Positions 32,091 to 41,170 of a stretch of DNA of 64,000 bases are shown one piece after another; within the stretch, counting starts at the first letter, position 1; every line of letters begins with the position of its first letter. A program made the translations under genes and the position numbers. Where the stretch lies: NCBI GenBank assembly GCA_015680685.1, contig MNCI01014752.1:70322-134321 (forward strand), in the 5' to 3' direction. This DNA comes from Gnetum montanum. Its lineage: Eukaryota; Streptophyta; Gnetopsida; Gnetales; Gnetaceae. Under the pieces are notes generated by a model. That model was given only the letters and a program-made list of their open reading frames with translations, had not been told where the DNA came from and did not search any database.

Positions 32091-33026
32091 TAAATATGTA
32101 CCTTATTTAGAGAATTAGTTACTTAAATTTATGATTATGTCCAAAACTGTACTTGAATTACTTCAATCTTCACATACAAATATAGCAAACCCATGAGATT
32201 TCCCAAAACTGTGCTCTACCTGAAGTGTAGGTTGTACTGGAAGTTCCGTGGTGGATGTAACATTGAAAAAGTGGTGTGGTGGCAGTGGTGACCATAACCG
32301 AAACTGGCGGACATTATGTGAAGACATGGAACATGGCACTACAACCAAACTAGAGGTGGTGGGAGTTATGATGGTGCTATATGGTGGCCATTCATGGTGG
32401 GTGTTACAAGGTAGTAATTGTTGGGTGGTGCAGAGCATGGTGGCCATTCATGATGAACGTTATAGGAATTTGAATTAATGGATAGTGGCTATAAAAGAGA
32501 TGATAGTGATAAACCAAATGCATTGGATCTCAGGGGGTGGAGCCTGTCTCTCCTACAAACACATGGCAAGAAATCACTGCGATGTACCTATGGCCAACGG
32601 GAGATCAGATCCTAGGTTGGGGTAGCCAAGAAACCTATAGGCAATGGTTTCCTTCTTCTTGTTTTTGGTAGATAGTGGTGCATCAACTATAGCGAGGTGC
32701 ATGGCAAGCTACGACGAACCTCCCCAGCAACTACGGTGGCCTCTTTCCTCCCTCCCTAGTAACTAAAGTAGCCTCTTTCCTTCCTCCTCAGTAACTATGG
32801 TGAACCGGCAAGTAGCAGGAGATGGTCAGTTACTATTGTGTGTCCATATCAACACAAATGGCAACAATAGCAACGTGGGCTTTGATCAATGGTAGAGTAA
32901 GTCGCGAACAAGTGCAAAAATCGGTAGGAAATCTTCTCTTCCAATCATGTGCAGGTGTGTAGTGGACAATGAGGTAGATAGTCTATGATGGTGGTTGACG
33001 GTAGTAGTTGCAAGAAAGATGGTAGT

Positions 33027-33028
<2 letters not shown>

Positions 33029-33065
<37 letters not shown>
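33029..33065. repeat. (TC)n microsatellite
   Basis: About eighteen TC units, orthologous in position to the run at 25855-25886 in the other LTR. Confidence 0.9.
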
Positions 33066-33069
<4 letters not shown>

Positions 33070-33503
33070 CTATAGCAAGCAATCTCTCTCAATGGTAGGA
33101 TTTTCTTTTCTTTCCCAGTAGTGCAACAAGAGCATGGCTAGTGCATGGATTCACTCCCTCTCTCTCCATCACATGACATGATAAAAGCATGTGGTAGTGT
33201 AGAGTAGATAGCAGTGACATCCCTCTCTCTTTTCCTCTTTAGGCAATGGTTGTAGTATTCATGCCCAAAAATGGGTAGCACCAGTGAGACTAGGGAAAAT
33301 TTATTTTTTGTTACCTATTGTATTCTTGAATTTAAGACAATCATTCAATTTAAATTCCTAATTTTTTAAAAACATCACTTAGCCCTCTCCAACTTAGACT
33401 ATTCCCTAATTTCCATACCCATACAGGAGGCGCCCTAGGCAATAGTCTCCTCAAACAAGTTTTTACCCCCAATGTGGATGCATCCAAAATTTATGCATCA
33501 ACA

Positions 33504-33840
33504 AATCATAAGAAAATTGACAAGATAAGACTACCCATAGATGGTTTTCATAATGTACTCCACTAATTCTAAAGCAACAATGATGGACTAGTCTTCCAAC
33601 TCAAGTCTAATGTTGCTCTTCTTTATAGAAGGTAGGTTTCATGTCTTATACATTTCTTGCGAGATTAATTTTACCTAAGAACCTAAGTCCAACAAAGCTT
33701 TTCATAGTTTATTCCTTGTAATCTATAAATCAATGGGAGAACTCCTAGGATCAAATCATTTCCTAGGAAGGTGACTAGCCTTGATCCAATTAGTGATCAC
33801 ATGGGTCAACATCACAATGTTAATGTTAGAGGTATTTTGG
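33504..33840 (-). pseudogene. Aspartic protease N-terminal half, outer element (right of the insertion)
   Basis: The minus strand reads ALLDLGS, stop, VKLISQEMYKT and KKSNIRLELED, then VEYIMKTIYG and SYLVNFLMI, where it meets the right end of the Tat-like LTR. It is the N-terminal half of the protease whose C-terminal half is at 16101-16404. The catalytic triplet is DLG, not DSG, so the enzyme was dead or has decayed. The break between the halves corresponds to one point in the sister protease. Confidence 0.8.
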
Positions 33841-34887
33841 TTTGAAGATGGCTTGATGATATTGTTAGAGGTAGAGACAACAAGGTTAACATCCATGTCT
33901 TCCTATGAGAATTTTGTGGGGTTATTAGTTTTGAAGAATGGTCTCTTATGAGACTTTGGTTTAGAACCACTTGGATGGGTATCCATTTGTAGGTTTTCAC
34001 CTTGCATATATGGAGTAGGTGGTAAAAGTGTAGTTGGTTGTGGTATAAGAGTTGACAAATAATGAGGAGGATGAAAAGAGAAAGGGGACTTCTTCCTTAG
34101 AGAAGATGCTTTGTAGTATTCTAGAGGGTAGTAATGGTAAGAGAAGAAAGCATGGCTAGAGGAATTATGCAAGGACACAAGCTGTTGGACATCATATCTA
34201 TAAGGGTCTAGCTATCAGTAGAGATACTACTACCACAGTTGTGGCATCCCCCATGACTATGGGTGTTGCCATTGTTAATACTACTCCTAAGGTTGAGGAG
34301 GTTCTTCACTTGGATAGTACATTGATTGGTGGAACTACTAACTATAATTGCCTTGAAGATAAGGTAATCATTTAGGTGCTTGTCTCTTTACAAACTTGGG
34401 ATTCAATGCATATACCCTAGATTCCTGCAAATGTGATAACACTAGGCAACATCCCTTAGGATGTTCATGTTGGTAAATCTCATAGTCATCATCATCTCTT
34501 TTAGAACCTGTAACCTTTTCAATCATTGCAACCTTTTTTCTTATTTAAATAGTAACCCTACACTATGTTCTTCTTTTTCCTTCTTTCTTGACCACTACTC
34601 CCTTGGTCCTTTCGTTCCTCTACAGTTTTCATAGCTATTTGGAACTTTTCATCCAATGAGTCCTACATTTTATCTACCTTGGCAGATATCTCAGTGACAA
34701 ATTTCTATATTAGCAAGGTCTTTCTTTTCATCCAATGAGTCCTCATTTTATCTACCTTTTACAAATGGAAGGATCCCTATTATACTCCTATGCACTTTCA
34801 CACTTTTGCAACTCCCCTTCTTCTTTAGTCACCTAACCAACTGGGATTTAAATCTAATGGACCTACAGCTCAAAAATTCTTCCTTGG
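33841..34887 (-). pseudogene. Gag of the outer Athila-like element
   Basis: The minus strand gives a degraded C-terminal part of gag: the QGRxFEL and TKEEGELQKCESA-type segment next to 34880, the DExxxT Lys/Glu stretch, a HPKGCCxVL-type phrase near 34450-34480, then a Pro/Gln/Tyr-rich spacer to the protease. It corresponds to 20900-21900 in the gag-protease element. The upstream half of gag is missing because another element's LTR begins at 34888. Confidence 0.65.
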
Positions 34888-35781
34888 TGATGAGTGGCGA
34901 GGTACCCCTACACTCAACCATATGAAACGAGTGTAGCACGCACGATCCGGTCGAACTCCATAGACTAAATGCCTTAACGCCACAAGAAACACTTGGGGTT
35001 AATCATTCGTTGTCTTCCCAGGCTTGCTTGTATGTGTCACGGTGTATGGTTAAGCAAGTCTGAGGTATATGATTTTTTTGGTATTTTACGGTTTATCACC
35101 TATGCTAAATGGTGAAGGGTAGAGAAACTATAACTAACTCTAACTACAGCACTAAGCCCTAGCATCAGCATCTGTTCCCACTTATCGTACACACCCTGAA
35201 CTGTGCAACTGTGGCTACCAAACGCTAATCGTTACTGGGATTACCACACATAACGCACGTGCTCGAAGTGGTTGTACTGAGGCACTTAACTAACCTAAGT
35301 GTGACAAGCAGCCAATTCCTTGACTAGCCGTACACATTCGTAGATGCTCGTAATCAAGTCGTACTTGTCTCACGTCTAGGAGGAAAGGGTTCAGAGAATC
35401 TAATCGCAATGAGTAGCCGATTCCTTGGCTAGCTGTACACGTTCGTCAACGCTCGTAACCAAGTTGTACTCATGCCGCGTTACTAGGAAAGCAGTAAATA
35501 ACATTAATTAAACCTATCCATGCATTGCAAGGTTTATCTGCAAAGCTCATCTTTATTGCCGTACACAACTTGCATTCAGGTACAAAGCTGCTCGAATAAA
35601 GAACCGTTCACTTGGGGGACTCCTACTATGGGCCATGGAAAATATTCTATCTCTGGGGTGATCAATCCACCAGAGCTTCGCTACTTTACCCTATATTGTG
35701 AAATGAAGGGAGTGCCGCCTCTTATTTATAGATTTGGTGGTGAACCGCGATATCACAGCCTGTGCAATTCGCATCTCATCA
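34888..35781 (-). repeat. 3' LTR of the second gag-protease element
   Basis: Edges TGATGAGTGGCGAGG and GCATCTCATCA, with TACCCCCATGACT (reverse of the polypurine tract) directly after. A TATA site lies at 35722-35730 on the minus strand. Confidence 0.85.
35296..35482. repeat. Tandem duplication inside the LTR
   Basis: A roughly 100-bp unit with AGCCAATTCCTTGACTAGC / AGCCGATTCCTTGGCTAGC followed by GTACACRTTCG and CTCGTAA occurs twice in tandem. The other LTRs of the family lack it. Confidence 0.7.
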
Positions 35782-35795
35782 TACCCCCATGACTG

Positions 35796-37540
35796 AATGA
35801 AAACTCGTCCTCGAGTTTCTTACAATAATATCAGGTAGGTATGGGATTATTAGGGAAAATGGAACTAATGGAATGACATGTGAACGGTTCATTATTACAA
35901 GACTTGACACAACTGGTGTTCATGACAACAAGGGTGAACACCTTATTACAATGACATCAGGCCACATTTGGCAGCTGAGAGAAAAGAGGAGAGAGAATAG
36001 AAGAGAAGAAGAGAGAAGAGTCTTGTTGCTGCCAACGCCTAGATTGCGCCTTCCGTTGTCCATCCGTAAGCGCATTATCAATTCTGCTCCTTGCATAGCG
36101 GCTTCAATGCTGCTCCACTCCAAGTGTTTGCTCCAGATCCATTCCGTTGTTGTATGATGGCCATCTGCACCCACAACACAATCATATATTAGCAAGGGTA
36201 ATTGAATCATTAAGTAAGTAATACCTTGCTTCGGTTTGGGTTCCTTGGCTAAGTTGTGGTATGGCTGATATGGATCCGGGAAAATGTAGAGGATGACTAC
36301 TGAAGGTGTAGGGGTTAGGAAGAAAAACGAAAAAATCCGAGGCTTAGGAGAAAAATCGAAAAAGTAGGCCTCGTACCCCCATGACTAATCGCGAACCTCC
36401 GGTAGCGTTAGAATGGAGAAAGAAAAGGAGTAAGAAAGATAGGTAAAAAGGGAAAACTATGGCATTAGTGAAGTGGATGTCAAGATGGAAATGAACAAAA
36501 TAAAATTAATTGCAAAATGTTAAGGAAAAGGAGTTAACTAATGTTCCAAATAGGAATGTCAGTGGGTCCTCCCCAAAGTAGGCTCATGCCCTTAATGCCT
36601 TGACACTCCCACATTCAAAGAGTCCATAGGCTCTGGGAATGTCCTTCGGAACAAGAGTTAAAGTCTAAACCGGAAGAATTTACCAAAAAGAAAACAACGC
36701 ATCAACCAAAATATATACACTAATGACAGAACCGGCAATGAGGTGAACAATGGAGAGAAGGATGGAAAGAAGAGGATGGAATGGAATCCCAAGGACAAGG
36801 TGGTGTACAACCCCTTGTGTGTTTTATGATTAATGTGACTTGGCGAATCTCATTCTAACTCTAGGCTCAACCCAACCACATCCAGTGACTTTGCATCAAT
36901 GCATTTGGTTAAACCATCCACTTGGATAACGAGGATGCATCTTCGAGAGTCACCACCATTCCGACGAAACAAAGGAGAGAACGGAAAGCTAGAAGGGCCT
37001 TAGTTAGAGGGAACACTTTGGTTCCATAACCAGTGCTTGCAACCCAAATTTTATTTCATCTAAGGGGTGTGCTTTGAATCCTCACTTTGGGTTTTTGTTT
37101 TGTTTTTTTTCTTTTTTTGTGTTTTTTGTTTTTATGTGTGGGGACCACACCATGCAAAGACTTCTTTATTTTTATTGCCTCAGCTTCCGATTATTGGGTA
37201 ACATCGGAACGGTAAGAAAACTCAAGAAGAAAACATCCAAGCACCCAAGTGAATGACCAACACAAAAGCACCAGGTTCCTTTGAAGTCACACCCTGTACA
37301 ATCTGTGAGTCCTTCCTTAGTTTGAGAAGTACCCAGTCACCAATTCGTTAATGTTCTTATTAGAAGGGAACTGTACATTTCCAAGCCAAAGGAAACCATA
37401 GAAGTTGGTGGATGGATGGATGAAGTGATCTCATTGCCAACCATATCAAAAGCAACATACCTTAGTATCAACAATGTAACTTAAAGGTAAAAACCAAACA
37501 TTAGCAATCAATATGAAAACAGTTCATCCAATCGGCCCAA
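35796..37540 (-). other. 3' noncoding tail of the second gag-protease element
   Basis: Collinear with 17985-19770. It includes a coding-like relic at 36210-36000 (minus strand: IYDCVVGADGHHTTTEWIW, HLEWSSIEAAMQGAEL and DNGRRNLGVGSNKT) which is also recognisable in the first element. The purine-rich run at about 35980-36025, the CAGTGGGTCCTCCCC block near 36560, the GGGCCTTAGTTAGAGGG block near 36998 and one repeat unit at about 37060-37160 are present. Confidence 0.55.
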
Positions 37541-38640
37541 ACACTTATTGGGTGACGAACGATGGCCCACATACACACACACAAAAAATAGAAAAAGTAT
37601 AACGATGTTGTAAAACAAAAACAAGAAAAGTTAAAGAAAGTTGTAAAACAAAAATGTGTAAAACAAAAACGTTGTAAAACAAAAATGTGTAAAATAAAAA
37701 CTGAAAAAGAACTAAGGGCCCCATATGGTTAGCATAGGTGGCCATCTCGCCCATGACTGAGTTGTAAGGGAGAGATCCGAAGTAAGGAGCGTTTGTTTGA
37801 ATTTCTTAGAGGTGCCCAACTTCTCCCAATTGATGATCTTAGATTAAGGGGTGGAAGTTGGCGACGCTCATGTTCCAATGAGTGTATGCCACGGTTGTTG
37901 GCATGAGTTTCCTCAATTCGTTCCATGCATATTTGTTTGCCCCTACGAGAAGCTGTTAACCACGGGGTGTCTACTACTTCTTGTGTGGTTGCTACATACA
38001 GGCATCTTTGTTGCAAAGTCTCAAGGGCACACCTGCTACATGGAGGAGATGAGCATTCCTCCATGTCATCACCCGATGAATCACTATATGTGATGCATGG
38101 AACTATTCTCTTCTCGATCTTTCCACATATGTTTACCTTAGAGATTTCCAAGGAAAGATCACGGATCCTAAGGCATGCATCTACTATGCTTAGCCATGCC
38201 CTTCCCATTATAATTGGGAAGTCCCCTTCGTTGTTGTTCACTTCGATCACTAGGAAGTCAGCTGGGTAGGACCAACCACACACAGTGGTAATAACATCCT
38301 CCACCAATCCCAAGGGAATGGTGATGGACTGGTCTGCCAGCTCTAGTTGGATGTTGCTCTTCTTAAGTTGTGGTAGGTTCCAGGCATGATACATCTTTTG
38401 CGAAATTAAGTTGACTCCGGAACCTCAGTCAAGAAGAGTCCGATGTGGTGCATTTCCAACAATCTTAAAATAAATAAAGGCACTCCCAAGGTCAGTTAGT
38501 TTCCTGGGAAAGTGGCCTACCTTGATCCAGTCAATGACGGTATGTGTTAACATAACCGTATGCGTTATACTCCTTTGGACTGAAGGGTTCTCCGAAGCGT
38601 TAGTGGTTAGAGGCCTATACAATCCCATCTGCTTAGTGGG
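37541..38640 (-). pseudogene. Aspartic protease of the second gag-protease element
   Basis: A long open frame (38394-37729) reads YHAWNLPQLKKSNIQLELAD, QSITIPLGLVEDVITTVCGW, NNNEGDFPIIMGRAWLSIVD and LSLEISKVNICGKIEKR. Just upstream the active-site region reads LLD, stop, GSGVNLIS: the Ser of DSG has become a stop (TCA to TGA type). Apart from that it is the best kept protease of this family in the window. The 3' part (HERRQLPPLNLRSSIGRSW) runs into the noncoding tail, with no RT. Confidence 0.8.
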
Positions 38641-39078
38641 ATTTTTTGCATTTAATTAATTAATTAATGGTAAGTAATTAATGTGCATAAATACAACCAT
38701 CTTGAGCATACAGTAATGCTTAGTAATCCCAATAGCGCTTACACTAGGTAACCTGGTAGCGTTGCAACATGTTCAAAATGTGTATAGTGGATGGGAACAT
38801 ACAATTATGTTAGGATTAGTTTGGAATTAATTAGTTATTATATTATTTAAACATTTAATTACTTTATTTTCTACACTTAGGTGAATTAAATGAAAAATAT
38901 AAAAATGATACAAATCATATGTCTTAATTACACTTAACCATGCCATTGTACCTCACAAGTGGAACTTGGAAGACAATGATAACATCCTTGAAATTCATTA
39001 CCGAGGAATTCAATGAGATCGCTTAGTGAATGCTAGTGATTCCTATGGTTGGGTGTAGGAATTGCTCGCTGCTCATCA
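38641..39078 (+). repeat. Truncated 5' LTR of a plus-strand Athila-like element
   Basis: Contains the TTTAATTAATTAATTAATGG stretch, the TAGTAATCCCAATAGCGCTT segment and the end GCTGCTCATCA, matching the right part of the LTRs at 53094-53940. Its outer part is missing at about 38641. Confidence 0.7.
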
Positions 39079-39098
39079 TTAGCACCATTGTTGGGGAT
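39079..39098 (+). other. Primer binding site (tRNA-Asp type)
   Basis: TTAGCACCATTGTTGGGGAT directly follows the LTR edge. It matches the complement of the plant tRNA-Asp 3' end (TGGCGCCGTTGCCGGGGA) except for a few transition-type changes. Confidence 0.65.
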
Positions 39099-39186
39099 TT
39101 TAGTTAGCTATGTGCACTACCTAAGAGTTAGTGAAAAAAATCCAATGATGTTGTAATGAACCTTAAAGTTAAAATAATGAAGCAAA

Positions 39187-39212
39187 TAATAATAATAATA
39201 ATAATAATAAAA
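39187..39212. repeat. (AAT)n microsatellite
   Basis: Eight AAT units in the leader of the truncated element. Confidence 0.85.
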
Positions 39213-39237
39213 GCACATTGTTTTCATAAGAAATGAC

Positions 39238-39518
39238 ATGGCTTCTTCTCCAAGGAAAGAGTCTTCATCGTTGTTTAAGAAAAATACCAATCAAAGGCAA
39301 GAAGGCCTGAAAACACCTATGCTCTAGCAATGCAAGGTGATCTATACTCATTCAGATGAGTATGTTCCAAGTTTCACTTTCATCTTGCATTAGGATGAAT
39401 TGTGGCTCATTGAACTTAGAGGGGGTATGAATAAGTTCCTTCAATTAAAACGTTTTGAGATGAAGTGCACACACCAAATTTAACATGGATCACCAACTTG
39501 GGTAGTTCACACTCAGAG
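39238..39518 (+). pseudogene. Gag start of the truncated plus-strand element
   Basis: ATG at 39238 opens MASSPRKESSSLFKK. After a stop the sequence gives CKVIYTHSDEYVPSFTFILH, the conserved gag N-terminal block (compare VVYTHPDEYILDFTFILHQD in the copy near 23100). It is cut at 39518 by the left LTR of the next element. The continuation was not found to the right of 50483. Confidence 0.7.
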
Positions 39519-40390
39519 TGATGAGCGGTGAGGTACCCCTATGCCTAACCATATGAATCATAAAGCATTCAGGCGCAATTCGGTCAAATTCCATGGACTT
39601 TATTGTTTCTAGTGCACTAGTCCTCTAGGAAGTGAATCTTGCCTTAAGGTCAATCATTGTCTTCCCAATTACACTTGTGATGTACAATGGTATGGTTAAG
39701 TGTAATTGAATCATTTTGTATTTTTATGGTTTTGATACTTAAAAGGAGATAGAGTAATTGGATTGACTAATTTACTTTAACTAATTAACTGATGTCTAAC
39801 TAATCCTAACATAAGCATTTGATTCCACTTTTCGTACACGTCCTAAACCCACGTATCCACTGTAGGATGACCAAGTGCTACATTACTGGGCATACCAAGC
39901 AATAATGCTACTAGGATTACCAAGCAAATACGTGTTACACTCGAAGTGGTTGTACTTATGTGTTTAATCTATATTACTTATCACTTCATTAACTTAATTA
40001 TTGAAAACCTTTAATAAATAATTGAAAACATTAAATGCATAAATAAAATATTTAATCTATCCAAAATTCTACAAAGTTTATCAGAAAGCTCATCTTTATT
40101 ATTACACACACTATTATGCTCAGGTACAACAATGCTCAAATAAAGATTTGTACACTCAATGAATCTTGCTGCAGGCACTTAGAAGAAAAATTCTAACTTT
40201 CAAATAGAAAAATTGCAAGAGCTTCATTGCAATTACAATCTCTGATGCCATAAATGTGGCTAGTAGGCATGTATTTATAGCAAAAAATCGACACTATGTC
40301 GACAGTGCCTTTTTGATGCATGATAAGATGTGTCGACTAGGCCTCGTTGACGAGGCTTAGTTGATGCAGCCAACTAAAAGAGACTCATTA
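39519..40390 (-). repeat. 3' LTR
   Basis: Starts TGATGAGCGGTGAGG and ends AGACTCATTA (TAATGAGTCT in element orientation). Adjacent TACTCCCATGACT is the reverse of the polypurine tract AGTCATGGGAGTA. A CTATAAATAC box lies at 40271-40280 on the minus strand. Confidence 0.8.
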
Positions 40391-40739
40391 TACTCCCATG
40401 ACTAAATAAAAACTCATACTTGAGTTATTTTACAAAATTTGAAAAGGTATGGGATTATTGACTAACTTTTCTCAAACATAATAAACTGACTAACTTAATA
40501 AAAAATTGAGTGCTTGGGTGTATGAATCAACACATTACAAAAAATGGTGTTGTGCAGGACAGAAAATTGAACACCATGAAAAGACTCTTCAAAACTAGAT
40601 AGAACATTCCTTGATGGCATGAAGTTGGATGGAGAAGATCAAATGGTCCTAGGTGATGGTGGTTCCTGAGGCTTTGAGGGACCTTCACTGGCTTCATGCA
40701 TGGGTAGTGGTTGAGGTGGTTACAGTTGTCTTGCTACTA

Positions 40740-41170
40740 TTACAACTTCAAGTAGGAGGCAAAAAGCATTTAGTAATGCTTTCATTTTCTCCTCCTTACT
40801 TTTGGGATCATGCGCTATCCATGCAACTTTGCCAATGTGGGTTGGAACGGGCACATCCCAAGGACACAAGATTGCTAGAAATAACTCCTTTGTGTTGATC
40901 TCTTAAAGGATTGATCATTGGGTTTCTTAGGACCTAATGATGTCTACGCAAGATTGAGTCAAAGTGACCTCAAGCCTTGGCATGGGTCCACGCACTTCTC
41001 CTCGGTATGATTATTCAATAGGCACTTCTTCTTCTAGAATCTATTGGATAGATTCCACTTTGAGCTCCTCACGAAGAGGTCCTATTGCATGGGTTGCTTC
41101 TAGTGGTTCTTGGAATTGTTCTTATTGGCTCCTTCTAGCTTTGGGCTACTTCTCCCATGGTTGAGAGGAT
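40740..41170 (-). pseudogene. Conserved tail ORF block, between integrase and 3' LTR
   Basis: The minus strand reads KELFLAILCPWDVPVPTHIG, then WIAHDPKSKEEKMKALLNAF, preceded by an acidic stretch (REELKVESIQ, ILEEEVPIE). The PWDxxxxxHIxK and DPxSKExKMKALLxAF pattern is shared with the outer element at 14060-14260. Both lie a few hundred bases from the 3' LTR. This supports a real retroelement-encoded protein in the position where Athila elements carry an env-like ORF, but no membrane or signal sequence is visible. Confidence 0.5.

Larger units (their letters stand above)
16405..33503 (+). mobile_element. Tat-like Ty3/gypsy element with about 2.7-kb LTRs, carrying a nested insertion
   Basis: Two direct repeats (16405-26370, itself interrupted, and 30778-33503) begin TGTTGATG/TGTTAATG and end CATTAACA/CATCAACA. 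They flank a 4.4-kb internal region with plus-strand gag, protease and an integrase C-terminus. A polypurine tract abuts the right LTR. The flanking 5-mers are GATCA (16400-16404) and AATCA (33504-33508), a target duplication with one mismatch. RT, RNase H and the integrase core are missing, so the copy is not autonomous. It lies inside the protease gene of the outer element. Confidence 0.8.
30778..33503 (+). repeat. 3' LTR of the Tat-like element (2726 bp)
   Basis: An uninterrupted copy of the long LTR, from TGTTAATGTCAACC to TGCATCAACA. It contains the unoccupied AAAGT target (31527-31531) into which the gag-protease element inserted in the other LTR. Confidence 0.8.
34888..38640 (-). mobile_element. 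Second gag-protease-only Athila-like element, truncated
   Basis: This begins with an 894-bp 3' LTR (34888-35781) and has the polypurine tract, the same noncoding tail as the element at 17164-24321, and a protease pseudogene. It is cut off at about 38640, just upstream of the protease active site, where an unrelated-orientation LTR starts. Gag, PBS and the 5' LTR are lost. The tail-to-protease junction is the same as in the first copy, so both descend from one RT/integrase-free progenitor. Its left edge lies within gag of the outer element. The target duplication cannot be tested because the right end is missing. Confidence 0.75.

Noticed and set aside
16405-33503. The two long repeats as copies of a DNA transposon with TGTTGATG terminal inverted repeats
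   Set aside because: The repeats are direct. They flank gag/protease coding sequence in the right orientation, with a polypurine tract abutting the right copy and 5-mers outside the pair that match with one mismatch. That is LTR structure; the short inverted ends are ordinary LTR termini.
35920-36210. 96-codon minus-strand frame as an independent small secreted protein
   Set aside because: Its N-terminal part is shared with the tail of the other gag-protease element, while the hydrophobic C-terminus reads through an A/G-rich run. I kept it only as a tail relic.
37074-37256. Small Phe-rich membrane-like open frame
   Set aside because: It comes from a T-rich tract in the conserved noncoding tail. 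The frame is not kept in the three sister tails.
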